The notes under the pieces were generated by a model. The model was not told the DNA's origin and did no database searches. It saw only the letters and a list, made by a program, of their open reading frames with translations. The position numbers and the translations under genes were made by a program. 64,000 bases of DNA from Symsagittifera roscoffensis (lineage: Eukaryota > Xenacoelomorpha > Acoela > Convolutidae). Position 1 is the stretch's first letter, and each line of letters begins with the position of its first letter. This document shows, piece by piece, positions 8,871 to 18,932 of the stretch. The stretch is from contig NW_026970944.1 of assembly GCF_963678635.1 (NCBI RefSeq), positions 1 to 64,000 on the forward strand, written 5' to 3'.

Positions 8871-10765
8871 CTGATAAAATAAATTTATCAGGACCACAAA
8901 CAAACGATTCAAAATACACAATAAATCAAATATTTGACCTTCATGACCCACCTGATACAATTCCTTTATCTAAATTAGAAATAGAAAACATTTATCTCCC
9001 CCCAACAAAAACAATTACAATTTCAACATTGAAACAATACCAAAATCTTGACCCAGTAATTAGACAACTAAAATCATGGCACAAATATAAAACTAAACCC
9101 GTCAAGGCAGATACAACTATTTTAGGAAATAAAACACTCCTCCGATATTTTCGAAAATTCAATAATACAACAATTAACGAAAACACAGACCTTCTAGAAT
9201 ACAAATTAAATGAATCTACAGTTCCCTGTCTCCCTCTAAGTATGATTCTCATAGCTTTTAATATTTCACATACACAAAATATTAAAGGACACTCTGGATC
9301 AGAGAAAACATATTCAAATTTCATACAAAACTTTTATTTCCCAAATGCACCAATTTGGATAAAAGTACTATGCAATGATTGTATAGTATGTCAACTAAAT
9401 AAACCTTATCCAAATCAAAAACAAATAGCACAAAAACAAGACTTTAAAGGACAAAGTTTGTACTTTAACCACCGTATCTCCTTTGATACAAAAGGACCAA
9501 TTTCACCCTCATCCGAAGGAAACTCCTACATTATGGTAATTGTTGACGCGTTTACACATTATGTAGCACTTAACCCAGTACCACATTGTAACGCTTATTA
9601 CGCTTACACAACACTCTATGAACACTGGATAGCCAAATTCGGACTACCAGAAATTTTAGTTACAGACAACGGTACAGAATTCATAAATAATGAAATCATC
9701 ACACTATGTCATCTATATAACATCAAACACAAACCACTTACATCTCACGCACCTTGGACAAACGGCTTAGTCGAAGGTATGAACCGTTCATTACAAGAAT
9801 ATCTCAGATGTATCATCAATGGAAATGATACAAGATACACCGAATGGTCAGCAGATGTAAAATTATTTCCCTTAGCATATAATTCACAAATCACGACAAC
9901 TCTAGGAATGTCACCATATGAAATGGTTTTTAACCAAAAGCCACGCAAACCAATAATGTTTACAGCAAACTCTCATAAAAACGCACAAGGTTATTGTCAA
10001 CCAAATAAAGACTCAATCTGTTATAACCTACCTTTACATACACACGATGAAGATCATTTTCATCACCCACAAATTCTTAAATTAGCCTCCGGTACACACA
10101 CCGAATGGATTTTAAACAGAGATAAAAAACACAATGAAATTTACCAAAAAGTAACAAAAAAGTTGTTACAAAGGCAAAACATTAATGAACAAATAAAGTC
10201 ACGCTTTACACCAGCCTCCGATTTAAAAATTGGAACATTTGTTTTAATACCCAATTTTAATACTCAAAAAGGAATTTCAAAAAAATTACAACCCCATCGT
10301 AAAGGACCATACCAAATAATTGCAAAACCCACTGATGTCACATATAAAATCACCGACTCAGACAAAAAAGAAATCGTTCAACACCGAAATAACCTATTAC
10401 CTTATTATCCAAAAGAATACGCACTCCGCAAACTAACTCAATTTTGTTCTTTTACAGGTTTACAAGTTATTCAAAATGACCCACATACGGAAAATACAAC
10501 AAGGGAACAAAAAGATTTTCACCTCAAAAACCAAATAACAAAATCAACCACCACAAAAAACAATACAAAAAATCTAGATCAAAATACATTTCAAAAAGAA
10601 AGAAAAAATAGAAAAATGACAGAACAAATAATACCCCAAGAACAAATCGACAAATCAGAACATAGAGAGTCTTCACGACTTAGAAATCAACCACGTAAAA
10701 ATTATAAATTATTCATCCCACAATCTAAAATATTAAAGAAAGTTGAATTTCAAAAACAACTTTAA
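8870..10765 (+). CDS. pol: Integrase (about 630 aa, no ATG of its own)
   Basis: The frame is open from just after the A run; no ATG begins it, so it depends on the upstream Pol frame. An HHCC zinc-binding region lies at H-x5-H...C-x2-C (about 9268-9395). The catalytic core has D in SFDTKGP, D in VTDNGTEF and E in GLVEGMNR; 35 residues separate the second D from E, the classical D,D-35-E. A GPY/F-type module (LKIGTFVLIPNF...RKGPYQI) and a Lys-rich tail follow. The protein would insert the cDNA into chromatin. All catalytic residues are intact. The nine-A run that separates it from RNase H may be a programmed shift site, a mutation or an assembly indel. Confidence 0.88.
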   Translation, partial: TDKINLSGPQTNDSKYTINQIFDLHDPPDTIPLSKLEIENIYLPPTKTITISTLKQYQNLDPVIRQLKSWHKYKTKPVKADTTILGNKTLLRYFRKFNNTTINENTDLLEYKLNESTVPCLPLSMILIAFNISHTQNIKGHSGSEKTYSNFIQNFYFPNAPIWIKVLCNDCIVCQLNKPYPNQKQIAQKQDFKGQSLYFNHRISFDTKGPISPSSEGNSYIMVIVDAFTHYVALNPVPHCNAYYAYTTLYEHWIAKFGLPEILVTDNGTEFINNEIITLCHLYNIKHKPLTSHAPWTNGLVEGMNRSLQEYLRCIINGNDTRYTEWSADVKLFPLAYNSQITTTLGMSPYEMVFNQKPRKPIMFTANSHKNAQGYCQPNKDSICYNLPLHTHDEDHFHHPQILKLASGTHTEWILNRDKKHNEIYQKVTKKLLQRQNINEQIKSRFTPASDLKIGTFVLIPNFNTQKGISKKLQPHRKGPYQIIAKPTDVTYKITDSDKKEIVQHRNNLLPYYPKEYALRKLTQFCSFTGLQVIQNDPHTENTTREQKDFHLKNQITKSTTTKNNTKNLDQNTFQKERKNRKMTEQIIPQEQIDKSEHRESSRLRNQPRKNYKLFIPQSKILKKVEFQKQL

Positions 10766-11367
10766 TTCTACATTTAATAATCTTTGCACCTCTGAAACAT
10801 TTTACACTTTCATTTTTCAAAATAACATGCTGACAAACACGCAGCGATTCTAGTTCAAAATTAGCCAATAGGATTCATCCAATCCGTCACCTTCTATAAC
10901 TCTAACACAAACCAACTAGACGAAAAATATTAAACTCCAGGCATATCTATAACTATAACTTTACGACCTCCAGGTCAAAAATAAGCAAACCACTCCAACT
11001 TGACAACTAAAATAAATATCACCATAATATCATAACCCTCCCTTATCTAATAAACCAAAGATCAACAATATTTCCCCAACTCAGACCTCAAATATCCCCC
11101 AAACAAATATGTTAAATTAGCCTAAAGTAAAAAAAGTAAAAGAACGACCATTTTAATTAGCCTAAAAAATAAAAATCTCAAAAATACCCCAGATCATTTG
11201 ACAAATGAAAATAAAGACAAAGAAGACCTCCCGATCACCATAAAAATTGCCCCCAACAATTTTTCACAAAACTCAACCCACTTGTCAAAAAACCAATAAA
11301 TAATCCGACCACACTTAAAAATTGCCCCAAACAACAAAAAATATTCGATCAAGAAGTCATTTCGTAA
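10766..11367 (+). other. Non-coding spacer between integrase and env region
   Basis: About 600 nt without a supported gene. ATTAGCCTAAA occurs twice (near 11115 and 11158) and both are retained in copy 3 and partly in copy 2. A splice acceptor for the env-region mRNA would be expected at or after this spacer, by analogy with retroviruses and errantiviruses, but no single site stands out. Confidence 0.55.
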
Positions 11368-11595
11368 ATGCTCTTCTCTCAATCAGTCACAATAATTATC
11401 TTAAACCTCAAACAATTTTTTACGATACTTAAAACTTTTATAATATTTCTTTTTGATATCTTTGAATCTTTTGTAATAATCCTAATCATTTTTTGCATTA
11501 TTTTTTTAATTTTCTATTCCCTATTTGAACTATACCTCCAACTTTCAAAAGCTATTGACTATATCCACAGGTACGATTCACAAAAACTTATCTAA
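11368..11595 (+). CDS. Small multi-pass membrane ORF (75 aa)
   Basis: A 75-codon ORF with an ATG. It is almost wholly hydrophobic from residue 8 to 58 (Ile, Leu, Phe), enough for two membrane segments, with a short polar C-terminus. Copy 2 has a similar 68-codon hydrophobic ORF at the same place (29726-29932, minus strand). Copy 3 has lost it by a roughly 400-bp deletion. Two further stop-bounded stretches in the same frame follow (TAA at 11593, 11632 and 11782). The stretch between the last two encodes another hydrophobic segment that is conserved in all three copies (KKAIITFALATILL). A membrane-anchored accessory or viroporin-like protein is possible. Sequence identity to a known family was not recognised. 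Confidence 0.45.
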   Translation: MLFSQSVTIIILNLKQFFTILKTFIIFLFDIFESFVIILIIFCIIFLIFYSLFELYLQLSKAIDYIHRYDSQKLI

Positions 11596-11784
11596 AAGAT
11601 ACGAACCATTTTTAGTAGAACCGATATTTTTTAACTATTTGTAATTTTTATAACATTTCTCTCATCCCTCATCTTGACAATATGCAAATGTATAAAAAAA
11701 GCAATCATCACATTCGCCCTAGCAACAATTCTCCTAATTCTTTTTTTAGAAGAATACTATAATAAACATAAACTTTTTCACTAA

Positions 11785-12927
11785 AAGAATAGACCAAAAA
11801 AGCTATCAAAAAGTGCTACCCAACAGTCACATAGTCAGTCTTCACCGACATCATCCCAAGATAACCCAACAACACCTTTAACTACCCAAAATCCTCAAAC
11901 ATCTACACGAATTTCCTTTCAAGATAACCCATATACCTTTGAAGAACGACACGCTCGCTTATCAGAACCACTAGAACCAGTTCAACGACAAGCACCTCTA
12001 AGCGAACCAACATATAACTTATACCCAACACTACCACAAGAATTAAGTAGAATAAGAAATCCTAGTCAAAACAAAAATACAGTCGAAATAAATAGACAAA
12101 TTATACATCCTCGACGAAACAGAAATTTTCAAACTCCCCGAGTTCATTTTGATATACCTCAATCCCCATCACAAAACACTCCAGAAAACCCCATTGGTAT
12201 ATTACCAGAAACCCCTACGCTCCTTTCACAACGTAGCACCTCAAGCCTACCATCAGATTACTTAGGTTCAACACCAACATCTGAACAAATACGTGAAAAT
12301 CCCTTTAACCCCCAAAACCAGGCATCACGACTACCATATTGGACAACACATTCATTTACACAAGGTGAACTAAATTTAGTCAATGATCCAATAGATATTT
12401 CTACGGATACAACAACATCCTCATCACTACCAGAAACATTATCACTACCATCAACACCATCAATAAGCCAGATTTCACCACCACCTTTTAAATTAAATTT
12501 CCCAAATAACCTCGACGCTAGATATCGAGAACAATCATCAACAAATATTCCTTTAAGACTAGACTGGAATACATTCACAGCACCTCCACCATTATTTGGA
12601 CAACACCTAGAAAGTAACCGACTCCACAATTGGGCACTAAATAGACTACAATATAGACAAGACATTCACGAAGACATTCGTGCTCATAACATCCAAATAC
12701 TCCAACAGAATAGTCTACAATTAAAATTTGAAATCACGGTTAAATTAAACAACATTACTCAACATCCCTATCCATTAAATCCACCAAATATAACAGCTCA
12801 ATCCCTACCACCACCATTTATAACAACTGAAGTAATATACAAATACGACAGATATACCAAAAAGACAATTGGTTACATCACATTTTATAACCCATACTCA
12901 GGATTGTCATACACATGTATATTCTAA
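11785..12927 (+). CDS. Met-free Pro/Ser/Thr-rich ORF (380 codons) before Env
   Basis: From the TAA at 11782 to the TAA at 12925 the frame is open for 380 codons and contains not one ATG, so ordinary ORF callers miss it. Residues 1-270 are rich in Pro, Ser, Thr, Asn and Gln. A conserved SFQDNPYTFEERHARLSEPL block lies near residues 45-65, and the last 110 residues look folded (NRLHNWALNRLQYRQDI to the end). Homologues occur in copy 2 (28340-29605) and copy 3 (61040 to about 62215). The end overlaps the Env ATG by 13 nt in all copies. Expression must use an upstream AUG through splicing or frameshift, or a non-AUG start. Its function is unknown. Confidence 0.65.
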   Translation, partial: KNRPKKLSKSATQQSHSQSSPTSSQDNPTTPLTTQNPQTSTRISFQDNPYTFEERHARLSEPLEPVQRQAPLSEPTYNLYPTLPQELSRIRNPSQNKNTVEINRQIIHPRRNRNFQTPRVHFDIPQSPSQNTPENPIGILPETPTLLSQRSTSSLPSDYLGSTPTSEQIRENPFNPQNQASRLPYWTTHSFTQGELNLVNDPIDISTDTTTSSSLPETLSLPSTPSISQISPPPFKLNFPNNLDARYREQSSTNIPLRLDWNTFTAPPPLFGQHLESNRLHNWALNRLQYRQDIHEDIRAHNIQILQQNSLQLKFEITVKLNNITQHPYPLNPPNITAQSLPPPFITTEVIYKYDRYTKKTIGYITFYNPYSGLSYTCIF

Positions 12928-15533
12928 AAATTTTAATTTTTCTCCAACTCCTTTTTCTAATAACCTCAAATCAAAACATAAACCCTTCCCCCCGCACAGG
13001 ACCACAAGATTTATTAGTAACACATTACGATTGTGAAGAAAACGAACAAAAAACCCTACACAAATATGCAATAAATCAAGTATCACAATGCGAAACAGAA
13101 CCACAAGCCATAGAAACAACAAATGTAATAGCGACACTCTATTCAAAAGCCCGAGCAACTACAGTTATAGGATATAAATTCACAGCAACATTTTCTGAAA
13201 AAAAAGTACATTGTTCACAAGTCTCAAACGGAAATAAAAACCGACTTGACCATGAATCATTCTACCAGAGTAATATAGAACGACTTTTACATCTCAATCC
13301 CGAAGGTTGTAAAAACGAGTTACTCCGACTAAACATCACAAAAAATAAAAACACAGATAGAAAGTTAGTATATTTCCAAGTTTTTTCAGATTCTGTACAT
13401 CAAGCAGAACTTGAAAGATATCAAGGACATATAAAATTAGATGAAAAGTACCCATATAACGGCGCACACGGACGATTAACCTATGACATGCACGATAAAC
13501 ACTGGATACCACACATTGGTATAAATAACCCATCAAACTGCAAAGCAGACACAAAAAACAAAGGATACCAAGAAATAATGTTTTTCGATTGGAAAATACA
13601 ACTCGAAAAAATTCAACTCACACGAGATTTATCAGACAACACAATGATCTATCAAGGAATTAGATTACCTTGTAAAAACGACCAAGGCTATTGTGACCCT
13701 ACAACAAGAACACAAGCAACAATTGTTTGGTTCCCCGAAGACACATGTACAACATTTCAAGTAGCAAAAATACACGCTCATATGATAAAATTTCACGAAA
13801 AATATTTTATACAATCAATACCATATGAACAAGTAAATCCATTACGAAAAATAAGTTCTAATTTTAGAAACATTCATAATATAGAAAATAAATTAACACG
13901 TTTTCAAATATATCAAGAAACAGAACTTGCATGTAAATACAGAAACCCACTTCACAAAACACAATACTCCGAAATACTAGTTGAATACGAAAAAGGATTC
14001 GACATGACCACTGGAAAAACAAAAGTCGACCCATACGCCACAAGTCATCCTCCAAATGAAGGAACATCATACATACCAGTTCATTTTCAAAAAAATACAG
14101 GTCAACCTGGTGGACATTTAAAGCCCCAAGACGATCAAAGCACACGTTTACAAGAACTATCACTAATGAATAGTACATATTTCGGTAATATCCACTATGA
14201 TATTCACTTAGATATGAAACTAGACTACACGATTAGCCGAATTTTTCAAGAAATGTCACTCTCTGAATTAGAAACACTACACCAACTATGCGATTTAGAA
14301 AGAACACAAATATTACAATCACTTGCACTAGCAGTATTAAAAATACCCTACGCAGGATATTTACTATCAGGAAATAGATCAAATTTTTTAGACTATGAAG
14401 GAAACATTTTATGGTTTTATACTTGTACCAAAAAAGTATCACCACTATACGTTTTTGAAGACAAACGATGCTATAAAAGAATCCCTATCTTTTATAAGAA
14501 CAAAGTACATTTCGTTGACACACTTTCAAGAAGAACCTATTTCTGGGATACCGCAGTCCCATGTGGATCAGAAAATAGCCACAATGTAGTACAACTAAAC
14601 CCTGATGAAGATAAATATTACCTTCTCACCCCATATCCCACATTAATGCAATCACTCAAAAAATTTTCACCAGAAAGCATTCGCGCTATCGCTCGAAACC
14701 CAAATATAGACTTACAATCAATAGGAATATACTCAAAATCAGATATTCAACATCACATTAGAACACAACAATTCCAAGAATTATTAACACAAATGGACAC
14801 AATAAAAAGACAATCAATTGACCAAAACTTACGCAAACTTGCCGAAACCGCAGGATTTGCAGACATCTATACGCAAGACTATAGCGGATATTTTAAAGAC
14901 ATTAAAGATTATATATATCTAAACGGTGAAAAATGCCGTCCCCAAGATATATCACCTATCAATATTTTTAGCTTTGTTACACTCAAGAATGAAATTCTTG
15001 ATTTTCTAGGATGGCCCTACTACATCTTAGAAAAACTGACTATTTTATACGCAATGTTTAACTTTATTGGATTTCTTTTTTCACTCTTAAAAGGAATCTA
15101 TAACACATGTGCTATACACACACAAGTCAATAGACAAGCAAGTGTAGCACGCATACTATTTGCAGGATTTTTTGGAATTTTTTCTACATCAATAAACAAA
15201 ATTCTTTTAGATGCACAAATAAAAGAATACAACACAAAAATAGCAACAAGACAGAACACATACGACGAAGAACATAACAATGTAGACACAACGCCAACAG
15301 CACCACAGTTACCACCCCTACCACATAACCATCCATTATCCCTAGTCCCACGTAATTTTCGAAACTTAGCAATAACACATAATCCAAATTTTAGACCAAC
15401 CATATCAGAAAGTCCCATCCAACATATAATGACACGCCACTCACAAGATGAAAATACTTATGAACAAATTATAGAACAACCCCATACCACCGCTTTTCAG
15501 TCTCAAAATAATAATTTTTTTAGCCCACGATGA
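12915..15533 (+). CDS. env: Envelope glycoprotein, class III (gB-like) chuvirus type (872 aa)
   Basis: A signal peptide is evident at residues 1-19. The ectodomain has a YDC...Q-x-x-Q-C start, a C-x-x-V-S-N-G block near residue 100, and a Cys-rich region at about 490-580 (YTCTKKVSPLY, RIPIF, FVDTLSRRTYF, AVPCG, YYLLTPYP). That spacing resembles glycoproteins of chuviruses, which belong to the gB-like class III fusion proteins. Two hydrophobic segments near 703-728 and 744-762 would anchor it, leaving a roughly 105-residue tail. The ORF is uninterrupted in copy 1 and broken in copies 2 and 3. Its ATG overlaps the preceding ORF and its stop overlaps the next ATG. A role in cell entry is inferred from the family. 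The chuvirus assignment is from pattern memory only. Confidence 0.72.
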   Translation: MYILKILIFLQLLFLITSNQNINPSPRTGPQDLLVTHYDCEENEQKTLHKYAINQVSQCETEPQAIETTNVIATLYSKARATTVIGYKFTATFSEKKVHCSQVSNGNKNRLDHESFYQSNIERLLHLNPEGCKNELLRLNITKNKNTDRKLVYFQVFSDSVHQAELERYQGHIKLDEKYPYNGAHGRLTYDMHDKHWIPHIGINNPSNCKADTKNKGYQEIMFFDWKIQLEKIQLTRDLSDNTMIYQGIRLPCKNDQGYCDPTTRTQATIVWFPEDTCTTFQVAKIHAHMIKFHEKYFIQSIPYEQVNPLRKISSNFRNIHNIENKLTRFQIYQETELACKYRNPLHKTQYSEILVEYEKGFDMTTGKTKVDPYATSHPPNEGTSYIPVHFQKNTGQPGGHLKPQDDQSTRLQELSLMNSTYFGNIHYDIHLDMKLDYTISRIFQEMSLSELETLHQLCDLERTQILQSLALAVLKIPYAGYLLSGNRSNFLDYEGNILWFYTCTKKVSPLYVFEDKRCYKRIPIFYKNKVHFVDTLSRRTYFWDTAVPCGSENSHNVVQLNPDEDKYYLLTPYPTLMQSLKKFSPESIRAIARNPNIDLQSIGIYSKSDIQHHIRTQQFQELLTQMDTIKRQSIDQNLRKLAETAGFADIYTQDYSGYFKDIKDYIYLNGEKCRPQDISPINIFSFVTLKNEILDFLGWPYYILEKLTILYAMFNFIGFLFSLLKGIYNTCAIHTQVNRQASVARILFAGFFGIFSTSINKILLDAQIKEYNTKIATRQNTYDEEHNNVDTTPTAPQLPPLPHNHPLSLVPRNFRNLAITHNPNFRPTISESPIQHIMTRHSQDENTYEQIIEQPHTTAFQSQNNNFFSPR

Positions 15534-17340
15534 GCCGACAACTTGGATCCCTACACCGTTCAAATTCCCACCCAACCAACCTCACTACTCCAATTACAAT
15601 AATACCACTTTTTGCTTTCCCGCCACCCGATTTCCCAACCAGTAATGTAACATCAGGCATGAATTCCGATACTAATTCACACATCTCAGTTTTATATTGC
15701 ACATCACAACTCAATAACCCGAATATTGAAACCCCCGATGAATTTGCCGACTCTGAACCATCTCCATTCAATAATTTTCACACCAACCCCTCAATTTTTT
15801 CCCACCCCCCTTTTCAACCAATGCTACCAAATAACCCCGTCCCCACAAATTCTACACCCTCTTATGCTTCCCAAATCACTCCAACCTATTCTTCACATCA
15901 TTCAGACCGATCATCCAATTCTCCAGATACCCCCCAAATCTCCCCAGAACTAGATAATTTTATTACAATACAACAACAACCCTACCACCTTGATACCCCC
16001 ATCATAAACCAAATTTCATCCACAATAGTTTCATCCAACCCTCCTACCCCTACACCCTCTTCAATTTATACCGAATCATTAGCACCATCATCCACATCTA
16101 CTGAATCTTCACTCAGCACTAATAGAGCTTACCGCACTTTTAAAAGAAAGTTCCCCAAACCATCCTTTCCCAGCAAAACCAGGAACAGCCCGTGAATATA
16201 TAAATCACCCAAATCACACTAATACAAAAGAATTTTTAGCTATCACCTTACCCTCATTTCCACAATACACCTTAAACACCCCTCACGACACTAACGAAAC
16301 ACGTAACTTTGTAGACGAACACGTTTTAATGCCTACCCTTCCTTGGACCTCATATTATCATTTTACTAATCCCCTTTGCTTACCTTTATCTAACACTCAC
16401 ATCGATATAGAACGAAATAAGGACATGCTATATCGACTCACTACACCACTAACACCTAGACAATTTACTTACATCGGATATAAAAAATCACTAAAAACAT
16501 ACACTGCACCCCGAGCTAACGAATATACGCTAGAATATTACGATCATAACATCATCAGAACTAACCAAGATCAATTCTTAGACGACGATCGCTTCGCTAA
16601 CCCACAAATCACAGAAAAATTTTTCATTAAAACACCATATGTATTTACACTCAATATCTTTGACCGCAAATTTGACCACATCATTTCAGAAGCACTAACA
16701 GACACACAAGCTTACGAAAGTTTTAAAGAACGCTTCCAAATATTTTCACTAACCTTTCATTTCCTTGCACCACATGAAAGAGATTTGCACTGCTCACACG
16801 ATATTATGTTGCGCACTAAACAAACTCACACATATACATATTATCGTTTTATCCAAAATCACTTCGACCTACACACCCCCTCCAGACAACCACACCACCG
16901 TTTTCAATTCATCAATTCCAAATACACCTCACCATTCTTTCTTAACTTCACATATTGCATTAAAGATACTAACCTTCACGGTATTCTTCGCAATTATGAT
17001 CCCATAACCCAAATGTATATTTTTTTGTCCCATCACGAAGACCTTCAACGCAGAAGAATCCCGACCCTTTCTTCTCCCACACGAATTTGTTCAACCTATA
17101 GAAATCCCCATTTTAGAATTCATCCACAACACTAAATTCAATCACAAATTATATAATCTAATCCAAAACACACCTTATGAGTTTGCAGTTGGCACTGAAG
17201 AACTAACCACCATTAAAGCACTTCAATTGCTTTGGCCACTGCTTCAAACTAAAAATATCATCCGCATCTTAGCTAAATTACTAACAACTTCAGATCTCAT
17301 ACACGACATCTTCCCCCACGGTTTCTTCCCCGACGACTAA
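15530..17340 (+). pseudogene. ORF-C: unknown accessory protein, about 600 codons, two frameshifts
   Basis: This starts at an ATG that overlaps the Env stop (ATGA, 15530-15533). Residues 1-200 are Pro/Ser/Thr-rich. The remaining 400 look globular, rich in His, Tyr and Phe, with no signal peptide, membrane segment or familiar motif. Copy 1 is split into frames 15530-16195 and 16329-17135 by one extra base near 16152-16158 and another in a T run near 17021-17028; the frame then continues to TAA 17338-17340. Comparison with copy 3 shows that one continuous ORF is ancestral. All three copies carry it, so it is a fixed family gene. Both breaks lie in homopolymers and could be assembly errors. I do not recognise a function. 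Confidence 0.65.
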
Positions 17341-17343
17341 CAG

Positions 17344-17420
17344 GTAAGTATGAACTATACATATTATTAACTAGTTATTAAAATTAGAAACTAACAATTC
17401 TTCATTCATGTCTTCTTTAG
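17344..17420 (+). other. Short intron directly after the ORF-C stop
   Basis: The stop TAA is followed by CAG/GTAAGTATG, a near-perfect donor. A CTAAC branch-like motif (17391-17395), a pyrimidine tract and TTCTTTAG (ending 17420) complete a 77-nt intron. Copy 3 has the same arrangement (56657-56734, 78 nt, with TACTAAC) and copy 2 a diverged one (23895-23980, 86 nt). Splicing is inferred from the signals only. Confidence 0.65.
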
Positions 17421-18920
17421 AATTTTAGCCTTCATCCAACGATCATCTGAAAAACTCACAAAAGAAAATGAAAATTGAAAACTTCTTCAAACTGTTTAAA
17501 ACTCTATTAATTTTTTGCACCAAATAATTTAATAAAAATAATACCAATGCAATAATTTAATTTATAAATTTTTTCCCAAATGCAGTAAATCTAAAAATGA
17601 TGAAAATTTGTAACTAAATTTTCCCCAACAACTAGCAGTAAAATTGAAATTCTATGTAGTAAATTAATAAGAAGCAAATGCAGTACTAACCTTTTGATAT
17701 TTTCATTCACTCGCACAAGAATTCTATCCAAATTCGCACAGCTCGCCCACGAAGAATTGTTTAAATAATGAATTTCAGTTTCAAGCTTTCACACTCAACA
17801 ACTCTAACACACGATAACAAGTTTCAAACTTTCCTTTAACCCGGTTGGAAAGGAATTATATACTAAACAAAACTAACCAATGCAGCTTACTAAACACCAC
17901 AACACATAGCATAACAGCATGACTAAGAAAAGGAAACCAACGGTACCCAAACCGGATTAACCCAGTTTAAAACTGGATAATTTATTCTTTTGAAGACTAT
18001 TATAAAGTCTAAGAAAGAAATAATAAAACACAAAAAAGTCGAAAGACAAACCCATACCACAAGCAATTTGATTTTTGAAAAAAGGACACAACCAACAAAA
18101 CATAAGAAAAACCACAACAAACCCAACATAAAACGTTGTCACATAACAGGACCTCTCACAAAAACCGCATGCAATCATACTCCCACTCCTGGCCTAACCC
18201 ACCAGAAGAGGACGTCCTGAGCATGCTCTATAGCCGGCCTAACCCACCGCGCTACATCCACGCTTTGTGACACACACTCCTATTTTTAATAAGAGCTACT
18301 CAAGGGTGAGTAACTTTTCAAAATAACTGAACTAAAACAAAAAGCTTTTGTGAAAACAACTAACCAAAATCATAATTAAAAAACATTAAACTAATAAAAG
18401 TTTTATACAATGTAAATTATATTATGCAATATATAGATCAGCATACAACACCAAAGACGAACATCCAAAGACAAAATGAACCCACTACACTCGAAAAAGA
18501 ATGGCCAACCACAATCAATATGCCGCCCACAATCACAACTCAAAGGATTTAGAGTACGACTTGACTTCGCAGAAAAGGACTTCATTGAACTAGACCAATG
18601 ACCACCTCGATGTTCAAGTATACGTACAGATCCGAGTAACCAGGCATCCCCTCCACGCACAATCTCCACGCCATTCCCAGACAAGATCAAAACACAAAGA
18701 AGTTCTCATCAATGAAACAGAAAAACCTGACATAGCCAACCATTCTGAAATCAGATTTGAGTTTGTTGCGAAAACCCAGTCGTTGTCATGAGATGACACA
18801 ACGATCGAACCTGGAACTTCTCTAACAAGAGAACCCAGAAGAAATATGATGTTCGCCAAACACCAACATCCATCATCCATCCTTTGAATTACAGAAAGAC
18901 TATTCTAAAAAACTCTGCAA
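17421..18920 (+). other. 3' untranslated region of copy 1
   Basis: About 1.5 kb with no supported gene. It contains a near-palindrome around CCAGTTTAAAACTGG (about 17962-17978) and a twice-repeated GGCCTAACCCACC (about 18190-18250). Both are recognisable in copies 2 and 3. ORF-like stretches on either strand are short and not shared between copies. Confidence 0.6.
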
Positions 18921-18932
18921 AACCCGGATGGG
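18921..18932 (+). promoter_or_regulatory. Putative polypurine tract of copy 1
   Basis: The bases directly before the 3' LTR read AACCCGGATGGG. The same purine-rich GGATGGG abuts the 3' LTR in copies 2 and 3 (reverse strand at 22655 and 55136). The position fits plus-strand priming, though it is a poor polypurine tract. Confidence 0.5.

Noticed and set aside
11571-11751. Intron from CAG/GTACGA (11571) to TTTTTTTAG (11751)
   Set aside because: Both signals look reasonable, but joining them puts copy 1 into a stop within a few codons and copy 3 lacks the donor.
11593-11784. Reassigned stop codons (TAA as sense) to join the membrane and Pro-rich ORFs
   Set aside because: TAA ends the integrase, Pol and Pro-rich ORFs normally in the same element, and copy 2 lacks the second TAA. 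Mutation or splicing is simpler.
2541-11793. Splicing of ORFa onto the Met-free ORF
   Set aside because: A phase-compatible AG exists at 11792 in copy 1, but neither the donor nor that acceptor is kept in other copies.
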